A stretch of DNA of 47,732 bases from Selenomonas sp052169755 (GCF_052169755.1 NZ_JBQNBV010000001.1:1-47732), one strand, 5' to 3'. Counted from the stretch's first letter, positions 25,094 to 32,575 are shown. The notes: a model not told the origin generated them from the letters alone. Made by a program: numbers and translations.

Positions 25094-25822
25094 GTGGGCA
25101 GCGTGGCGTCTCTGGCGGCATGGCAGGCGGCGCTTCGTGACAGCGAGCGGCTGGACGATCTGCAGTATGCAGGGCGGCGCATCATTCAGAACACGGAGAC
25201 GACATGCTTTTCGCTCGACGCCGTTCTGCTTGCGCGTTTCGCTTGCATCAAGCGCGGCGATCATGTCCTTGAGCTTGGCACGGGCGCAGGCGTCATCCCT
25301 CTTTTGATCGCACGCGACGATCTTACGATTGACGCCGTAGAGATTGACCCTGTGATGGCGGAGCTTGCGATGCGCAACGTGCGCTTGAATGGTCTTGCAG
25401 ACTGCGTGCGCGTGCGTACAGGGGATTTTCGTGCGACAGAAGGATTGGGCAAGCGAGGGAGCTTCGACTGCGTCCTGAGCAATCCGCCGTGGTACCCGCT
25501 GGGGCAAGGCAAGATCGGACGTGCAGCGAGAGCGCATCACGAGATCACGGCGACACTCGCCGACGCAGCGGCGGCAGCGCGTCATGCGCTGCGCTTCGGC
25601 GGACGTTTTGCGCTCGTCCATGTGCCTGCGCGGCTCGACGAGCTTTTTTTTGCCTTGAAGGAAAACGGCATGGCGGCGCGCCGACTGCAATTCTTCGCGC
25701 CGCGCATGGACGCCGCGCCGCGCTTTGTGCTTGTAGAGGCAGTCGTCGGTGCATCCGTCGGTGCGCTGACCGTTCTGCCGCCGCTTCTTGGCGATGCAGC
25801 GCAAGCGGAAAAAGAAGCATGA
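25094..25822 (+). CDS. trmN6: tRNA1(Val) (adenine-N6)-methyltransferase-like protein
   Basis: A 242-residue Rossmann-fold methyltransferase. The SAM-binding motif is VLELGTGAGVIPLLIA (about 58-73), VEIDPVMAELAMRN follows, and the N6-adenine-type catalytic motif is SNPPWYPLG (about 131-139). The stretch RIIQNTETTCFSLDAVLLAR near the start is typical of the YfiC/YabB group, and it occupies the place of yabB in the Bacillus order. A glutamine methyltransferase such as PrmC shares the NPPY motif, but lacks this N-terminus. Start GTG 25094 comes directly after the ricT stop, with AGGAGGA 10 nt before it. Confidence 0.85.
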   Translation: MGSVASLAAWQAALRDSERLDDLQYAGRRIIQNTETTCFSLDAVLLARFACIKRGDHVLELGTGAGVIPLLIARDDLTIDAVEIDPVMAELAMRNVRLNGLADCVRVRTGDFRATEGLGKRGSFDCVLSNPPWYPLGQGKIGRAARAHHEITATLADAAAAARHALRFGGRFALVHVPARLDELFFALKENGMAARRLQFFAPRMDAAPRFVLVEAVVGASVGALTVLPPLLGDAAQAEKEA

Positions 25823-25860
25823 ATTGCATTTGTCGGCTGTAGAGTGAGGAGTGGGCGATC

Positions 25861-26730
25861 ATGACGCAGACGGAAATCCGCGGAAATATGCTGCACCCAA
25901 AGGGAACTCTCTATCTTGCAGCGACGCCGATCGGCAACCTTGAGGATATGACGTTTCGCGCGGTGCGCATCTTGCAGGAAGCGCCGCTGATTGCGGCGGA
26001 AGATACGCGTCATACGCGAAAACTCCTTGCACGCTATGATATTCACACGCGCCTTACGAGCTATCATGAGCATAATAAACTGGAGAAGGGACCTCGGCTT
26101 GTGGACTTTCTTGTCGAAGGGCACGATCTCGTATGCGTCAGCGATGCGGGATTGCCCGGCATTGCCGATCCCGGCGGGCATCTTGCGGAACTCGCCATTG
26201 CTGCAGGCGTTCAGGTATCACCCTTGCCCGGAGCGAATGCCGCACTCTCAGCACTTATATGCTCGGGAATCGATGCGCGACGCTTCACGTTCATCGGCTT
26301 TTTGCCGCGTACGGCGGCAAAAAGCCGTGAACTGCTGGCTGAAATTGCTGTACGGCAGGAAACCTTGATCTTTTATGAGGCGCCGCACCATCTGAAAAAT
26401 ACGCTGAAAGCTCTGATTGCAGCCTTTGGCGCTTCACGTTCGGCTGTTGCCGCCCGCGAGTTGACGAAGCGCTACGAAGAATTTCGCCGCGGCACGCTTT
26501 CCGACATCCTCGCCCACTACAGCGAGGAAGAGCCGCGCGGCGAGTTTGTTCTCATCGTTGCAGGCGCCGAAGAGAGCGCCGTGAAAGAAAACGCGCTGAC
26601 AGAAACGCCGAAGGAGCTTGTCACATACTTTATGGAAGAGGGAAGAACGAAGAAGGAAGCCCTGCGGGAGACGGCGAAACGTCTCAACATGAGCCGCCGC
26701 GATGTGTATCAGATATTGTTGGAAGAATAA
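25861..26730 (+). CDS. rsmI: 16S rRNA (cytidine-1402-2'-O)-methyltransferase
   Basis: A 289-residue RsmI of the tetrapyrrole-methylase fold. Marks are GTLYLAATPIGNLEDMTFRA, AEDTRHTRKLLARYDI, SYHEHN, VCVSDAGLPGIADPGG and SPLPGANAALSALICSG. It methylates the ribose of C1402 in the decoding centre using S-adenosylmethionine. A C-terminal helical extension (TPKELVTYFMEEGRTKKEAL) is also usual. It ends one base before a strong terminator, so it closes the yaaR operon, and is convergent with abrB. Confidence 0.95.
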   Translation: MTQTEIRGNMLHPKGTLYLAATPIGNLEDMTFRAVRILQEAPLIAAEDTRHTRKLLARYDIHTRLTSYHEHNKLEKGPRLVDFLVEGHDLVCVSDAGLPGIADPGGHLAELAIAAGVQVSPLPGANAALSALICSGIDARRFTFIGFLPRTAAKSRELLAEIAVRQETLIFYEAPHHLKNTLKALIAAFGASRSAVAARELTKRYEEFRRGTLSDILAHYSEEEPRGEFVLIVAGAEESAVKENALTETPKELVTYFMEEGRTKKEALRETAKRLNMSRRDVYQILLEE

Positions 26731-26773
26731 AGCCCGTCCATTCCCCTCGTTTAGAAGGGGATGGACGGGCTTT
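26731..26773. terminator. Terminator between rsmI and abrB
   Basis: AGCCCGTCCATTCCCCT pairs with AGGGGATGGACGGGCTTT (one bulged T), loop CGTTTAGA. T-runs are short on both sides (TTT to the right, CTTTATT on the minus strand), so it may serve both converging genes. Confidence 0.85.
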
Positions 26774-26847
26774 GATCTCTGCGTTCCATTTTGCATCGGG
26801 GGGCACAGCACGACAGGGAAACGGCTCTTCGTGCAGCGGAGGTGATT

Positions 26848-27099
26848 TTACGCTCCCTCCTTTAATTCCACCGCGCACTTTTTGCAGACGTTGCGACCTT
26901 TGAATGGTATGACGTCATCGGCGCGACCGCAAAAAACGCATGCGCATGTCGGCTCATATTTTCTGAGCACGATGCGATCCTCGTCGGTGTAGATCTCCAG
27001 GGCGTCGCGTTCTGCGATACTGAGCGTGCGGCGCAGCTCGATCGGTATGACGACACGTCCCAGCTCGTCTACTTTTCTGACGATTCCTGTGGCTTTCAT
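26848..27099 (-). CDS. abrB: AbrB family transition-state regulator
   Basis: An 83-residue AbrB/SpoVT protein. The swapped-hairpin DNA-binding domain is MKATGIVRKVDELGRVVIPI then ELRRTLSIAERDALEIYTDE, and the C-terminal half has two CxxC pairs (CVFCGRADD, VCKKC). AbrB is a dimer or tetramer that represses many growth-phase genes and often its own. ATG 27099 follows AAGGAGG by 7 nt. It is the only minus-strand gene in this block; in Bacillus abrB also lies between rsmI and metS in reverse orientation. A long leader of about 145 nt with an inverted repeat precedes it. Confidence 0.93.
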   Translation of the reverse strand: MKATGIVRKVDELGRVVIPIELRRTLSIAERDALEIYTDEDRIVLRKYEPTCACVFCGRADDVIPFKGRNVCKKCAVELKEGA

Positions 27100-27202
27100 C
27101 GCTATCTCCTCCTTAGAAGCAGGCCAGCCAACTGCGGGGAAATAGTCATTCAACGTGCGAAAGCAGGGTTGAGTGATTATTTACATCTTTACAACACTCA
27201 TA

Positions 27203-27244
27203 TAGGAAAAACATTATTTAACTAAATCTGTATAGTTTTTCCTA
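27203..27244. repeat. Perfect 10-bp inverted repeat in the abrB leader
   Basis: TAGGAAAAAC (27203-27212) and GTTTTTCCTA (27235-27244) are exact reverse complements separated by 22 AT-rich bases. On the minus strand the repeat begins at the predicted abrB transcription start, a position suited to autoregulation. Confidence 0.6.
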
Positions 27245-27250
27245 CTCCTT

Positions 27251-27279
27251 AGTATAGCATGACTTGGCAAATGTTTCAA
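27251..27279 (-). promoter_or_regulatory. abrB promoter
   Basis: On the minus strand TTGAAA (27279..27274), 17-nt spacer, TATACT (27256..27251) with TGC before it. Start of transcription would be about 27244. Confidence 0.7.
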
Positions 27280-27314
27280 GTGGGATAATTAAGAAAAAAT
27301 AATAAATTGTTTGC

Positions 27315-27322
27315 GGGGGGGG
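27315..27322. repeat. G8 homopolymer tract upstream of metG
   Basis: Eight consecutive Gs lie in otherwise AT-rich sequence, about 40 bases upstream of the metG -35 element. Such tracts are prone to slipped-strand length change. Confidence 0.7.
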
Positions 27323-27324
27323 TG

Positions 27325-27350
27325 CAATGTTTTCCTCACAAGAAACATTG
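27325..27350. repeat. Inverted repeat upstream of the metG promoter
   Basis: CAATGTTT and AAACATTG are exact reverse complements with a 10-base spacer, ending 10 bases before the metG -35. Possible operator. Confidence 0.45.
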
Positions 27351-27360
27351 TTGCTTGTAC

Positions 27361-27390
27361 TTGCACTTGAGGAAGGATTTATTCTATAAT
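27361..27390 (+). promoter_or_regulatory. metG promoter
   Basis: TTGCAC (27361-27366), an 18-nt spacer, and a perfect TATAAT (27385-27390). Transcription would start about 40 bases before metG. I see no T-box stem or specifier loop in this short leader. Confidence 0.65.
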
Positions 27391-27437
27391 AAGAAAAGTA
27401 TGTGAATGCGGTATCATGCCGTCAAGGAGGCTTTTTC

Positions 27438-29399
27438 ATGACAAGGAAATCATTCTATATAACGACGCCGATCTACTATCCGAGCGCGAAACTGCATATC
27501 GGACATGCGTACTGCACGACGATCGCCGATGCCGTCGCACGTTTCAAGCGATTGACCGATCACGACGTCTTTTTCCTCACGGGAAGCGATGAGCACGGGC
27601 AGAAGATTCAGCAGAAAGCGCAAGAGGGCGGCGTGACGCCGATCGCTTACGTTGACAAGATCGTTGCAGGCTTTCAGGGGCTTTGGAAAAAGCTCCGCAT
27701 CTCAAACGACGATTTTCTGCGCACGACTGAGAAGCGGCATGAGCGCGTCGTGCAGGAGATCTTTCGCCGCATTTACGAGAAAGGCGACATTTACAAGGGC
27801 AAGTATAAGGGGCTGTACTGTACGCCGTGCGAGAGCTATTGGACGGAGCGCCAGCTTGCAGACGGCAAGTGCCCCGACTGCGGTCGTGCAGTGGCGGAGG
27901 TCGAAGAGGACGCTTACTTTTTCAAGATGTCGCGCTACGCTGATCGCGTCTTGGCGTACATCGAGGAGCATCCCGACTTCATTCAGCCCGTGTCGCGCCG
28001 CAACGAGATGATCAACTTCATCAAACAGGGGCTTGAGGATCTGTGCATTTCGCGCACGTCGTTCGACTGGGGCATCCCCGTGCCGATGGCGCCCGATCAT
28101 GTCATCTACGTCTGGTTCGACGCCTTGACGAACTATCTGACGCCGATCGGCTTCCTCGACGATCCTGAGAAATTCGAGAAATACTGGCCCGCCGACATTC
28201 ACCTCGTCGGCAAGGAGATCGTACGCTTTCACTCGATCATCTGGCCGTGCATCCTCATGGCGCTCGACCTGCCGCTGCCGAAGATGGTCTATGGTCATGG
28301 CTGGCTCATCGTCGACGGCGATAAGATGTCGAAATCGAAAGGCAACGTCGTCGATCCCGTACAGCTCATTGACGAATTCGGCGCCGACGCCATCCGCTAC
28401 TTCCTGCTGCGTGAGATCAATCTCGGACAAGACGGCAACTTTTCGCGCGATGCACTCATTGGGCGCATCAACGCCGACCTCGCGAACGACCTCGGCAACC
28501 TCCTGCACCGCACGCTGAACATGATCGGCAAGTTTCAGGGCGGCGTCGTAGAAAAAGCGCTTGGTGAGAGCGAGATTGACCGTGCGTTCCTTGCTGAGGC
28601 GGAGAATACGATTGTCGCCTACGAGCGCGAGATGGAAGAGATGAAGCTGCAGAGCGCCATCAAGACGACGTGGGCGTTTATCAGCCGTGCGAACAAATAC
28701 ATTGACGAAACGATGCAGTGGGCGCTCGCCAAGGATGCGGCGAAGAAGCAGACGCTTACGAACACGCTTTACAACCTCGCCGAGAGCCTGCGCCGTATCA
28801 GCGTTCTCATCGAGCCGTTTATGCCCGAGACAGCAGAGAAGATCTGGCGTCAGCTTGGCATCGAAGAGGAGTTCGCTGCCGTACGTTTTGCCGATGTCCG
28901 CACATGGGGCGGTTTTGCCGCAGGGACGCAGGTAAAGACTCCCGAGCAGCTCTTCCCGCGCATTGACGTGGAAGCGGAGGAAAAGCCTGCGGAAGATAGG
29001 AAGAAAAGCCCTATGGAAAAGCCTCAAACGTCGCAGAGAAAGCAAAAGGAACAAGCCGCGAAGAAAGCGGAAGCGAGCGACGGCATCGTCACGTTTGATG
29101 AGTTCAGCCGCGTCGATCTGCGCGCTGCCGAAATCCTTACGGCAGAGCGCGTGCCCGATACGGAAAAGCTCATGCGCCTTACGGTGAGCCTTGGCGCAGA
29201 AGAGCGCGAAATCGTTTCGGGCATTGCCGAGTTTTATGCGGCAGACGAGCTTGTCGGCAAAAAGGTCGTTCTCGTCGCAAACTTGAAGCCTGCGAAGATT
29301 CGCGGCATCCGATCGCACGGCATGATATTGTGTACGTCGAGCGAGGAGGGGCTGCGGCTCGTCGAGCCTGCCGCACCCGCAGGGAGCAAGGTGAAATGA
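27438..29399 (+). CDS. metG: Methionyl-tRNA synthetase
   Basis: A 653-residue class I synthetase. HIGH motif at 20-23 (KLHIGHAYCT), a zinc knuckle near 128-148 (CTPCESYW ... CPDC), KMSKS at 296-300 (DKMSKSKGNVVDP), an anticodon-binding helical domain, a Lys-rich linker (about 515-545), and a C-terminal EMAP-II-like tRNA-binding domain (FDEFSRVDLRAAEILTAERV, LVANLKPAKIRGIRSHGMIL). It charges initiator and elongator tRNA with methionine. AAGGAGG stands 9 bases before ATG 27438; an in-frame GTG at 27402 precedes that site. Its stop overlaps the tatD start (ATGA), and tatD follows metS in Bacillus as well. Confidence 0.96.
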   Translation: MTRKSFYITTPIYYPSAKLHIGHAYCTTIADAVARFKRLTDHDVFFLTGSDEHGQKIQQKAQEGGVTPIAYVDKIVAGFQGLWKKLRISNDDFLRTTEKRHERVVQEIFRRIYEKGDIYKGKYKGLYCTPCESYWTERQLADGKCPDCGRAVAEVEEDAYFFKMSRYADRVLAYIEEHPDFIQPVSRRNEMINFIKQGLEDLCISRTSFDWGIPVPMAPDHVIYVWFDALTNYLTPIGFLDDPEKFEKYWPADIHLVGKEIVRFHSIIWPCILMALDLPLPKMVYGHGWLIVDGDKMSKSKGNVVDPVQLIDEFGADAIRYFLLREINLGQDGNFSRDALIGRINADLANDLGNLLHRTLNMIGKFQGGVVEKALGESEIDRAFLAEAENTIVAYEREMEEMKLQSAIKTTWAFISRANKYIDETMQWALAKDAAKKQTLTNTLYNLAESLRRISVLIEPFMPETAEKIWRQLGIEEEFAAVRFADVRTWGGFAAGTQVKTPEQLFPRIDVEAEEKPAEDRKKSPMEKPQTSQRKQKEQAAKKAEASDGIVTFDEFSRVDLRAAEILTAERVPDTEKLMRLTVSLGAEEREIVSGIAEFYAADELVGKKVVLVANLKPAKIRGIRSHGMILCTSSEEGLRLVEPAAPAGSKVK

Positions 29400-30169
29400 T
29401 GGAGCTTATCGATACGCATGCACATCTTGACGGCGAAAAATTCGATGAAGATCGCGCCGCCGTCATTGACCGAGCCGTGAAAAGCGGCGTCATAAAGATC
29501 ATCACGATGGGCGACAGCCTCGAATCCTCGGCGAGGAGCGCCGCGCTCACCGAGGAATTTGCGCCTGTCTATGCGGCGGTTGGCATCCATCCCGAAGAGG
29601 CGCAGCCGATGACGACGGCGACGGACGATCAGCTTGCCGCATGGGCAGTACAGGAAAAGGTCGTCGCCATCGGTGAGATCGGTCTCGACTACTACTGGGA
29701 AAAGGACGAGGAGAAGCGTGCGCTGCAGCGCAGCATCTTCGTGCGCCAACTCGATCTCGCACGGCAGCTGCATCTGCCCGTCTGCATCCACGACCGCGAG
29801 GCGCATGGCGACATGCTGAAGATTCTCAAGACGGAAGGCAAGGGGCTTCGCGGCGTGCTGCACTGCTATTCAGGCAGTTGGGAGATGGCGGCAGAACTGT
29901 TGAAGGGCGAATGGTACTTTGGTATTGACGGTCCCTTGACGTACAAAAACGCCGCGAAATTGCCCGAGATCGTGCAGCGGCTGCCGGCGGAGCGTATTCT
30001 TATTGAGACCGATTCCCCATACCTTTCTCCTATGCCGTTTCGTGGCAAACGCAATGAATCGGCGCATCTTGTTTACATCGCGAAGAAGGCGGCGCAGCTG
30101 CGCGGCGAAAGCCTCGAAGCCTTTGCACGGGCAACGCGCGAGAATACGCGCGATCTCTACGGAATTTGA
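29396..30169 (+). CDS. tatD: TatD family metal-dependent hydrolase
   Basis: A 257-residue TIM-barrel hydrolase with the metal ligands in place: DTHAHLDGEKF (near residue 6), GIHPEEA, GEIGLDYYW, IHDREAHGD, LHCYSGSWEMA and IETDSPYLSP. TatD enzymes are 3'-5' exonucleases or DNases with two metal ions, used in DNA repair and turnover; the Bacillus counterpart is yabD. Two ATGs (29396 and 29399) could start it; the first overlaps the metG stop. A hairpin terminator follows the gene. Confidence 0.93.
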   Translation: MMELIDTHAHLDGEKFDEDRAAVIDRAVKSGVIKIITMGDSLESSARSAALTEEFAPVYAAVGIHPEEAQPMTTATDDQLAAWAVQEKVVAIGEIGLDYYWEKDEEKRALQRSIFVRQLDLARQLHLPVCIHDREAHGDMLKILKTEGKGLRGVLHCYSGSWEMAAELLKGEWYFGIDGPLTYKNAAKLPEIVQRLPAERILIETDSPYLSPMPFRGKRNESAHLVYIAKKAAQLRGESLEAFARATRENTRDLYGI

Positions 30170-30202
30170 AAGAAAATTACATTTAATGTTATGCTAATAA
30201 AT

Positions 30203-30248
30203 AAGTGGTGAACGCCTGTCACAAAAGGGCTTTCACCACTTCTCTTTT
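30203..30248 (+). terminator. Terminator after tatD
   Basis: AAGTGGTGAA (30203-30212) pairs with TTCACCACTT (30232-30241); GCC and GGC inside extend the stem. TCTTTT follows. Confidence 0.7.
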
Positions 30249-30289
30249 CCCTAAATATGGTGTTTAATTCCATCTAAGTGGGGCATATA

Positions 30290-30318
30290 TTGACAAAGCG
30301 GGAAAAAGGTGCTAGAAT
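30290..30318 (+). promoter_or_regulatory. Promoter of the 3D-domain gene
   Basis: A perfect TTGACA (30290-30295), 17-nt spacer and TAGAAT (30313-30318). Transcription would start near 30325, close before AAGGGGGG. Confidence 0.8.
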
Positions 30319-30351
30319 AAGCGTGTCGTTAATTTTCTAAGGGGGGATTGA

Positions 30352-31113
30352 ATGACTTTACGGAAACTAGCACTTTGCATGGTGCTGATTCTCGGAGTCG
30401 TATTCACGACAGGCTTTACGGATGCAATGAGGAGTGTCCTCATTGACGTTGACGGAAAGACCTTGGAGGTAAGCACCAGATACTCAAGCCCGGAGCTGAT
30501 CTTGCATCAGGCAGGCGTTGAGATTAGGCACAAGGATGAGTTTCAGTTAAAGAAATCGGACAAAGAAGAGAAAATTATCGTGCAGCGTGCCGTGCCGGTC
30601 GTCATCGAGTTTGAGGGCGACAGGCAGAAGGTTTATACGACTCGCAGCAATGTGGGCGAAGTGCTCAAAGACTACGGATACGTTGGCGACCGTTTTTCGG
30701 CGGAGCTTGACGGGGCAACAAAACTTGAAAAGAATCTCAGCATTAAGATACACGATTTGGTCGCAGAACAAGAGAGAGAAGAAGCAGCAAGACGTGCCCA
30801 GTCTGTAGAAACATCGCGCGGCGCTATGCGCTATGTGCGTGAGTACGATATGGAAGCGACGGCGTACCTGCCGACCGATGGCGGCGGCAACGGCATCACA
30901 GCTTCCGGTATGCTCGCAGAGCGAGGTGTTGTAGCCGTGGATACGGACGTGATTCCTTTGGGAACGCGCCTTTACATCCCAGGTTACGGTATGGCCATCG
31001 CAGGGGATACGGGCGGAGCTATTTATGGCGAGCGCATCGACCTGTGTATGGAGTCCTACGGTGAGGCGATGGAATTCGGCCGCCGTTGGGTCAAGGTGTA
31101 TGTGTTGGAATAA
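30352..31113 (+). CDS. yabE: YabE-like DUF348/3D-domain cell-wall protein
   Basis: A 253-residue exported protein. After a signal peptide (LALCMVLILGVVFTTGF) come ubiquitin-like DUF348 segments (SVLIDVDGKTLEVSTRYSSP and VVIEFEGDRQKVYTTRSNVG), a charged linker (about 130-155), and a C-terminal 3D domain (about 165-253). In it YDMEATAYLPTDGGGNGITA, VAVDTDVIPLGTRLYIPGYG and AIAGDTGGAI supply the Asp residues that name the fold. In Bacillus such proteins (YabE, YuiC) resemble muralytic enzymes that cut peptidoglycan. YabE also has a G5 domain, which is absent or reduced here. It follows tatD as in Bacillus; rnmV and ksgA, next in Bacillus, are not present. Probably a peptidoglycan-remodelling enzyme. 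Confidence 0.85.
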   Translation: MTLRKLALCMVLILGVVFTTGFTDAMRSVLIDVDGKTLEVSTRYSSPELILHQAGVEIRHKDEFQLKKSDKEEKIIVQRAVPVVIEFEGDRQKVYTTRSNVGEVLKDYGYVGDRFSAELDGATKLEKNLSIKIHDLVAEQEREEAARRAQSVETSRGAMRYVREYDMEATAYLPTDGGGNGITASGMLAERGVVAVDTDVIPLGTRLYIPGYGMAIAGDTGGAIYGERIDLCMESYGEAMEFGRRWVKVYVLE

Positions 31114-31122
31114 CGACATAGA

Positions 31123-31158
31123 AAAAGAGGACGGTTGCGAAAACGACCGTCCTCTTTT
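31123..31158. terminator. Bidirectional terminator after the yabE-like gene
   Basis: AAAAGAGGACGGT pairs perfectly over 13 bp with ACCGTCCTCTTTT, loop of 10. A-run on the left and T-run on the right allow it to end both this gene and the minus-strand genes to its right. Confidence 0.9.
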
Positions 31159-31194
31159 CGTTGTCTATGGGGCTATCGCAAGCGTCTGTACGTG

Positions 31195-31611
31195 TCAGAG
31201 CTTTTCGATATACGGGTCTTCGCGGAAGGCTTCAGCATGTTGGATCAGCCCTTTGAGCCGTTCGATGTTTTTCTTATGCAGAACGATGGCGAACTCGATG
31301 CGTGTCCGTTCCTCTTCCGTGAAGTCGCCCTTTTCATGTGATTCCTCAATGCGCTTGAGCCGTTCTTCTACGTCGGTAAGCTCGTCGGCGAGGAGTTTTT
31401 TGTCGTGCATGGCAAGTCCATAGACGGTGCGCAGCCCCTGTCGCACCTCGTATGCATAGCCATCTTCGTGTGTGACGGCCTCAAGCTCCTTAGCGATCTC
31501 GTAGATGATGTCGTAAGGGTTGTCCGCGCCGTTAATCATGCCGAGCATCTTCATTTTGATGTTTTCAAAGAGCGTGTAGTCGATATTTTCGTGGTGGATT
31601 TCTTCTGCCAT
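31195..31611 (-). CDS. Hypothetical acidic helical protein downstream of the rpn gene
   Basis: A 138-residue protein, predicted cytoplasmic, mostly helical and acidic (IHHENIDYTLFENIKMKMLG, DIIYEIAKELEAVTHEDGYA, DELTDVEERLKRIEESHEKG). I do not recognise a family. A GAGGGG site lies 6-7 bases before ATG 31611; an in-frame ATG ten codons upstream has no such site. It follows the rpn-family gene by 57 bases on the same strand and ends at a shared terminator, so the two are likely an operon. A partner or regulator role for the nuclease is possible but unsupported. Confidence 0.65.
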   Translation of the reverse strand: MAEEIHHENIDYTLFENIKMKMLGMINGADNPYDIIYEIAKELEAVTHEDGYAYEVRQGLRTVYGLAMHDKKLLADELTDVEERLKRIEESHEKGDFTEEERTRIEFAIVLHKKNIERLKGLIQHAEAFREDPYIEKL

Positions 31612-31668
31612 AGCTGCCCCTCTTTCCGTTTTAGAAATCACGGCGCCCTCTGCCGTCTTTATATGCGT

Positions 31669-31890
31669 TCAATTTCTGACGAGCGCGGCATATTTCGTAC
31701 GTTCGTTTGCTGGAATTTGCAGTACATCCATCGCTTTTTCCAGCGAAATCCCCAAGTTTTCCATCATGCTGCGGATGGAGGATGCTACTCCCTCGAGTTT
31801 TCCTTCGAGTTTTCCTTCGAGTTTTCCTTCGGCTTTTCCTTCCTTGAAGCCAGCCTTTCTTTCTTCCATCATTTTCATCGCGAAAGTCAT
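31669..31890 (-). CDS. Candidate internal small Rpn protein (gene within a gene)
   Basis: Within the rpn gene and in the same frame, GAGGGTGAG (31903..31895) lies just before an ATG at 31890. Translation from there would make a 73-residue protein: MTFAMKMMEERKAGFKEG, the EGK/LEG repeats, and the helical end through KYAALVRN. The small protein would lack the nuclease core. In E. coli Rpn systems a short protein made from an internal start of this kind inhibits the full-length toxic nuclease. The call rests on the quality of the internal ribosome-binding site and this precedent. Confidence 0.5.
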   Translation of the reverse strand: MTFAMKMMEERKAGFKEGKAEGKLEGKLEGKLEGVASSIRSMMENLGISLEKAMDVLQIPANERTKYAALVRN

Positions 31891-32514
31891 ATAGCTCACC
31901 CTCTTTTCATTTTCTCGCTTGATTCTCTGAATCGCCTCGTCGATTTCCTGTACGAGCGGATCGTCGCATGCGTACCCGTTTACATAGTCGAGGAACGCTT
32001 TGACGCTTTCATCCACATCGTTCAACGTGCCTTTGGTGTTCAAAAAGATTTTTGTCGCGTCGTCGCAAAGCTCGATGGATCGCTCCTCTAGGCAGAGATT
32101 GCGGAAGGTGTAGATGTGCCGATTCTTACCAAAAGGATCAAAGGAACAGATGAAGATGATGATTGTTTTATTCAAGTCGTCATAGTCTGCGCCCTCTGCC
32201 AGTAGGTCGGCGTCGATCATCGACTGGTAGTAGCGCGTGCGTTTGCAAAGGTTCATTCCTTCGAGCATACGAACCTGCATTTCGATGTTGTAAACCGTCT
32301 CTGCATCATCGCGTACATAGACGTCCAAGCGGATGCCTTTGCCCTGATAGCGAGCGTTCATGGATTTTTCCGTTTCGAGATAGCGGATATCTTTGATTTC
32401 TACGCGAAGAATTCCTTGGAGCAGGTTCAGACATATCGGTTTGATGCTCATGATGAGTTTGAACATATAATCGTCTTGAATCGTCAATTCTTCCCACGGT
32501 TTTATGCGATACAT
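31669..32514 (-). CDS. Rpn family recombination-promoting nuclease / PD-(D/E)XK transposase-like protein
   Basis: A 281-residue member of the Rpn/PDDEXK_2 family. The N-terminal half carries DDYMFKLIMSIKPICLNLLQ, then the nuclease core GIRLDVYVRDDAETVYNIEM in which the Asp and the Glu-x-Gln make the PD-(D/E)XK-type active site, and RTRYYQSMIDADLL. The C-terminal part has an EGK/LEG repeat (AEGKLEGKLEGKLEG, about 224-242) and a helical end. Rpn proteins are DNA-cleaving enzymes first linked to RecA-independent recombination and later to phage defence. AGGTG stands 6 bases before ATG 32514, better than a GTG at 32523. A second start inside the gene is listed separately. Confidence 0.85.
   Translation of the reverse strand: MYRIKPWEELTIQDDYMFKLIMSIKPICLNLLQGILRVEIKDIRYLETEKSMNARYQGKGIRLDVYVRDDAETVYNIEMQVRMLEGMNLCKRTRYYQSMIDADLLAEGADYDDLNKTIIIFICSFDPFGKNRHIYTFRNLCLEERSIELCDDATKIFLNTKGTLNDVDESVKAFLDYVNGYACDDPLVQEIDEAIQRIKRENEKRVSYMTFAMKMMEERKAGFKEGKAEGKLEGKLEGKLEGVASSIRSMMENLGISLEKAMDVLQIPANERTKYAALVRN
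31793..31840. repeat. 12-bp tandem repeat in the rpn gene
   Basis: Three exact copies of TCGAGTTTTCCT (31793-31828) and a fourth, slightly changed copy (31829-31840). Each unit encodes four residues of the EGKL repeat on the minus strand, so copy-number change would keep the frame. Confidence 0.9.
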
Positions 32515-32546
32515 CCGCGTCACCTCTCAAATCGCTTCTTTTCTAT

Positions 32547-32575
32547 ATTCTACGGGGTTTTACGCCTTCTTGCAA
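32547..32575 (-). promoter_or_regulatory. rpn gene promoter
   Basis: Minus strand TTGCAA (32575..32570), 17-nt spacer, TAGAAT (32552..32547). Transcription would start near 32540, about 26 bases before the ATG. Confidence 0.6.

Larger units (their letters stand above)
27100..27437. other. Divergent abrB-metG regulatory region
   Basis: About 340 bases without a gene, AT-rich. It contains the abrB promoter (leftward), the metG promoter (rightward), two inverted repeats and a run of eight Gs, each listed separately. No small gene was convincing. Confidence 0.7.

Noticed and set aside
26774..26847. Possible small gene or RNA between the rsmI terminator and abrB
   Set aside because: No frame with a ribosome-binding site and only a weak GCACGA/TCGTGC pairing.
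27390..27437. T-box or other riboswitch before metG
   Set aside because: The leader is only about 40 bases, too short for a T-box, and no specifier or anti-terminator structure is visible.
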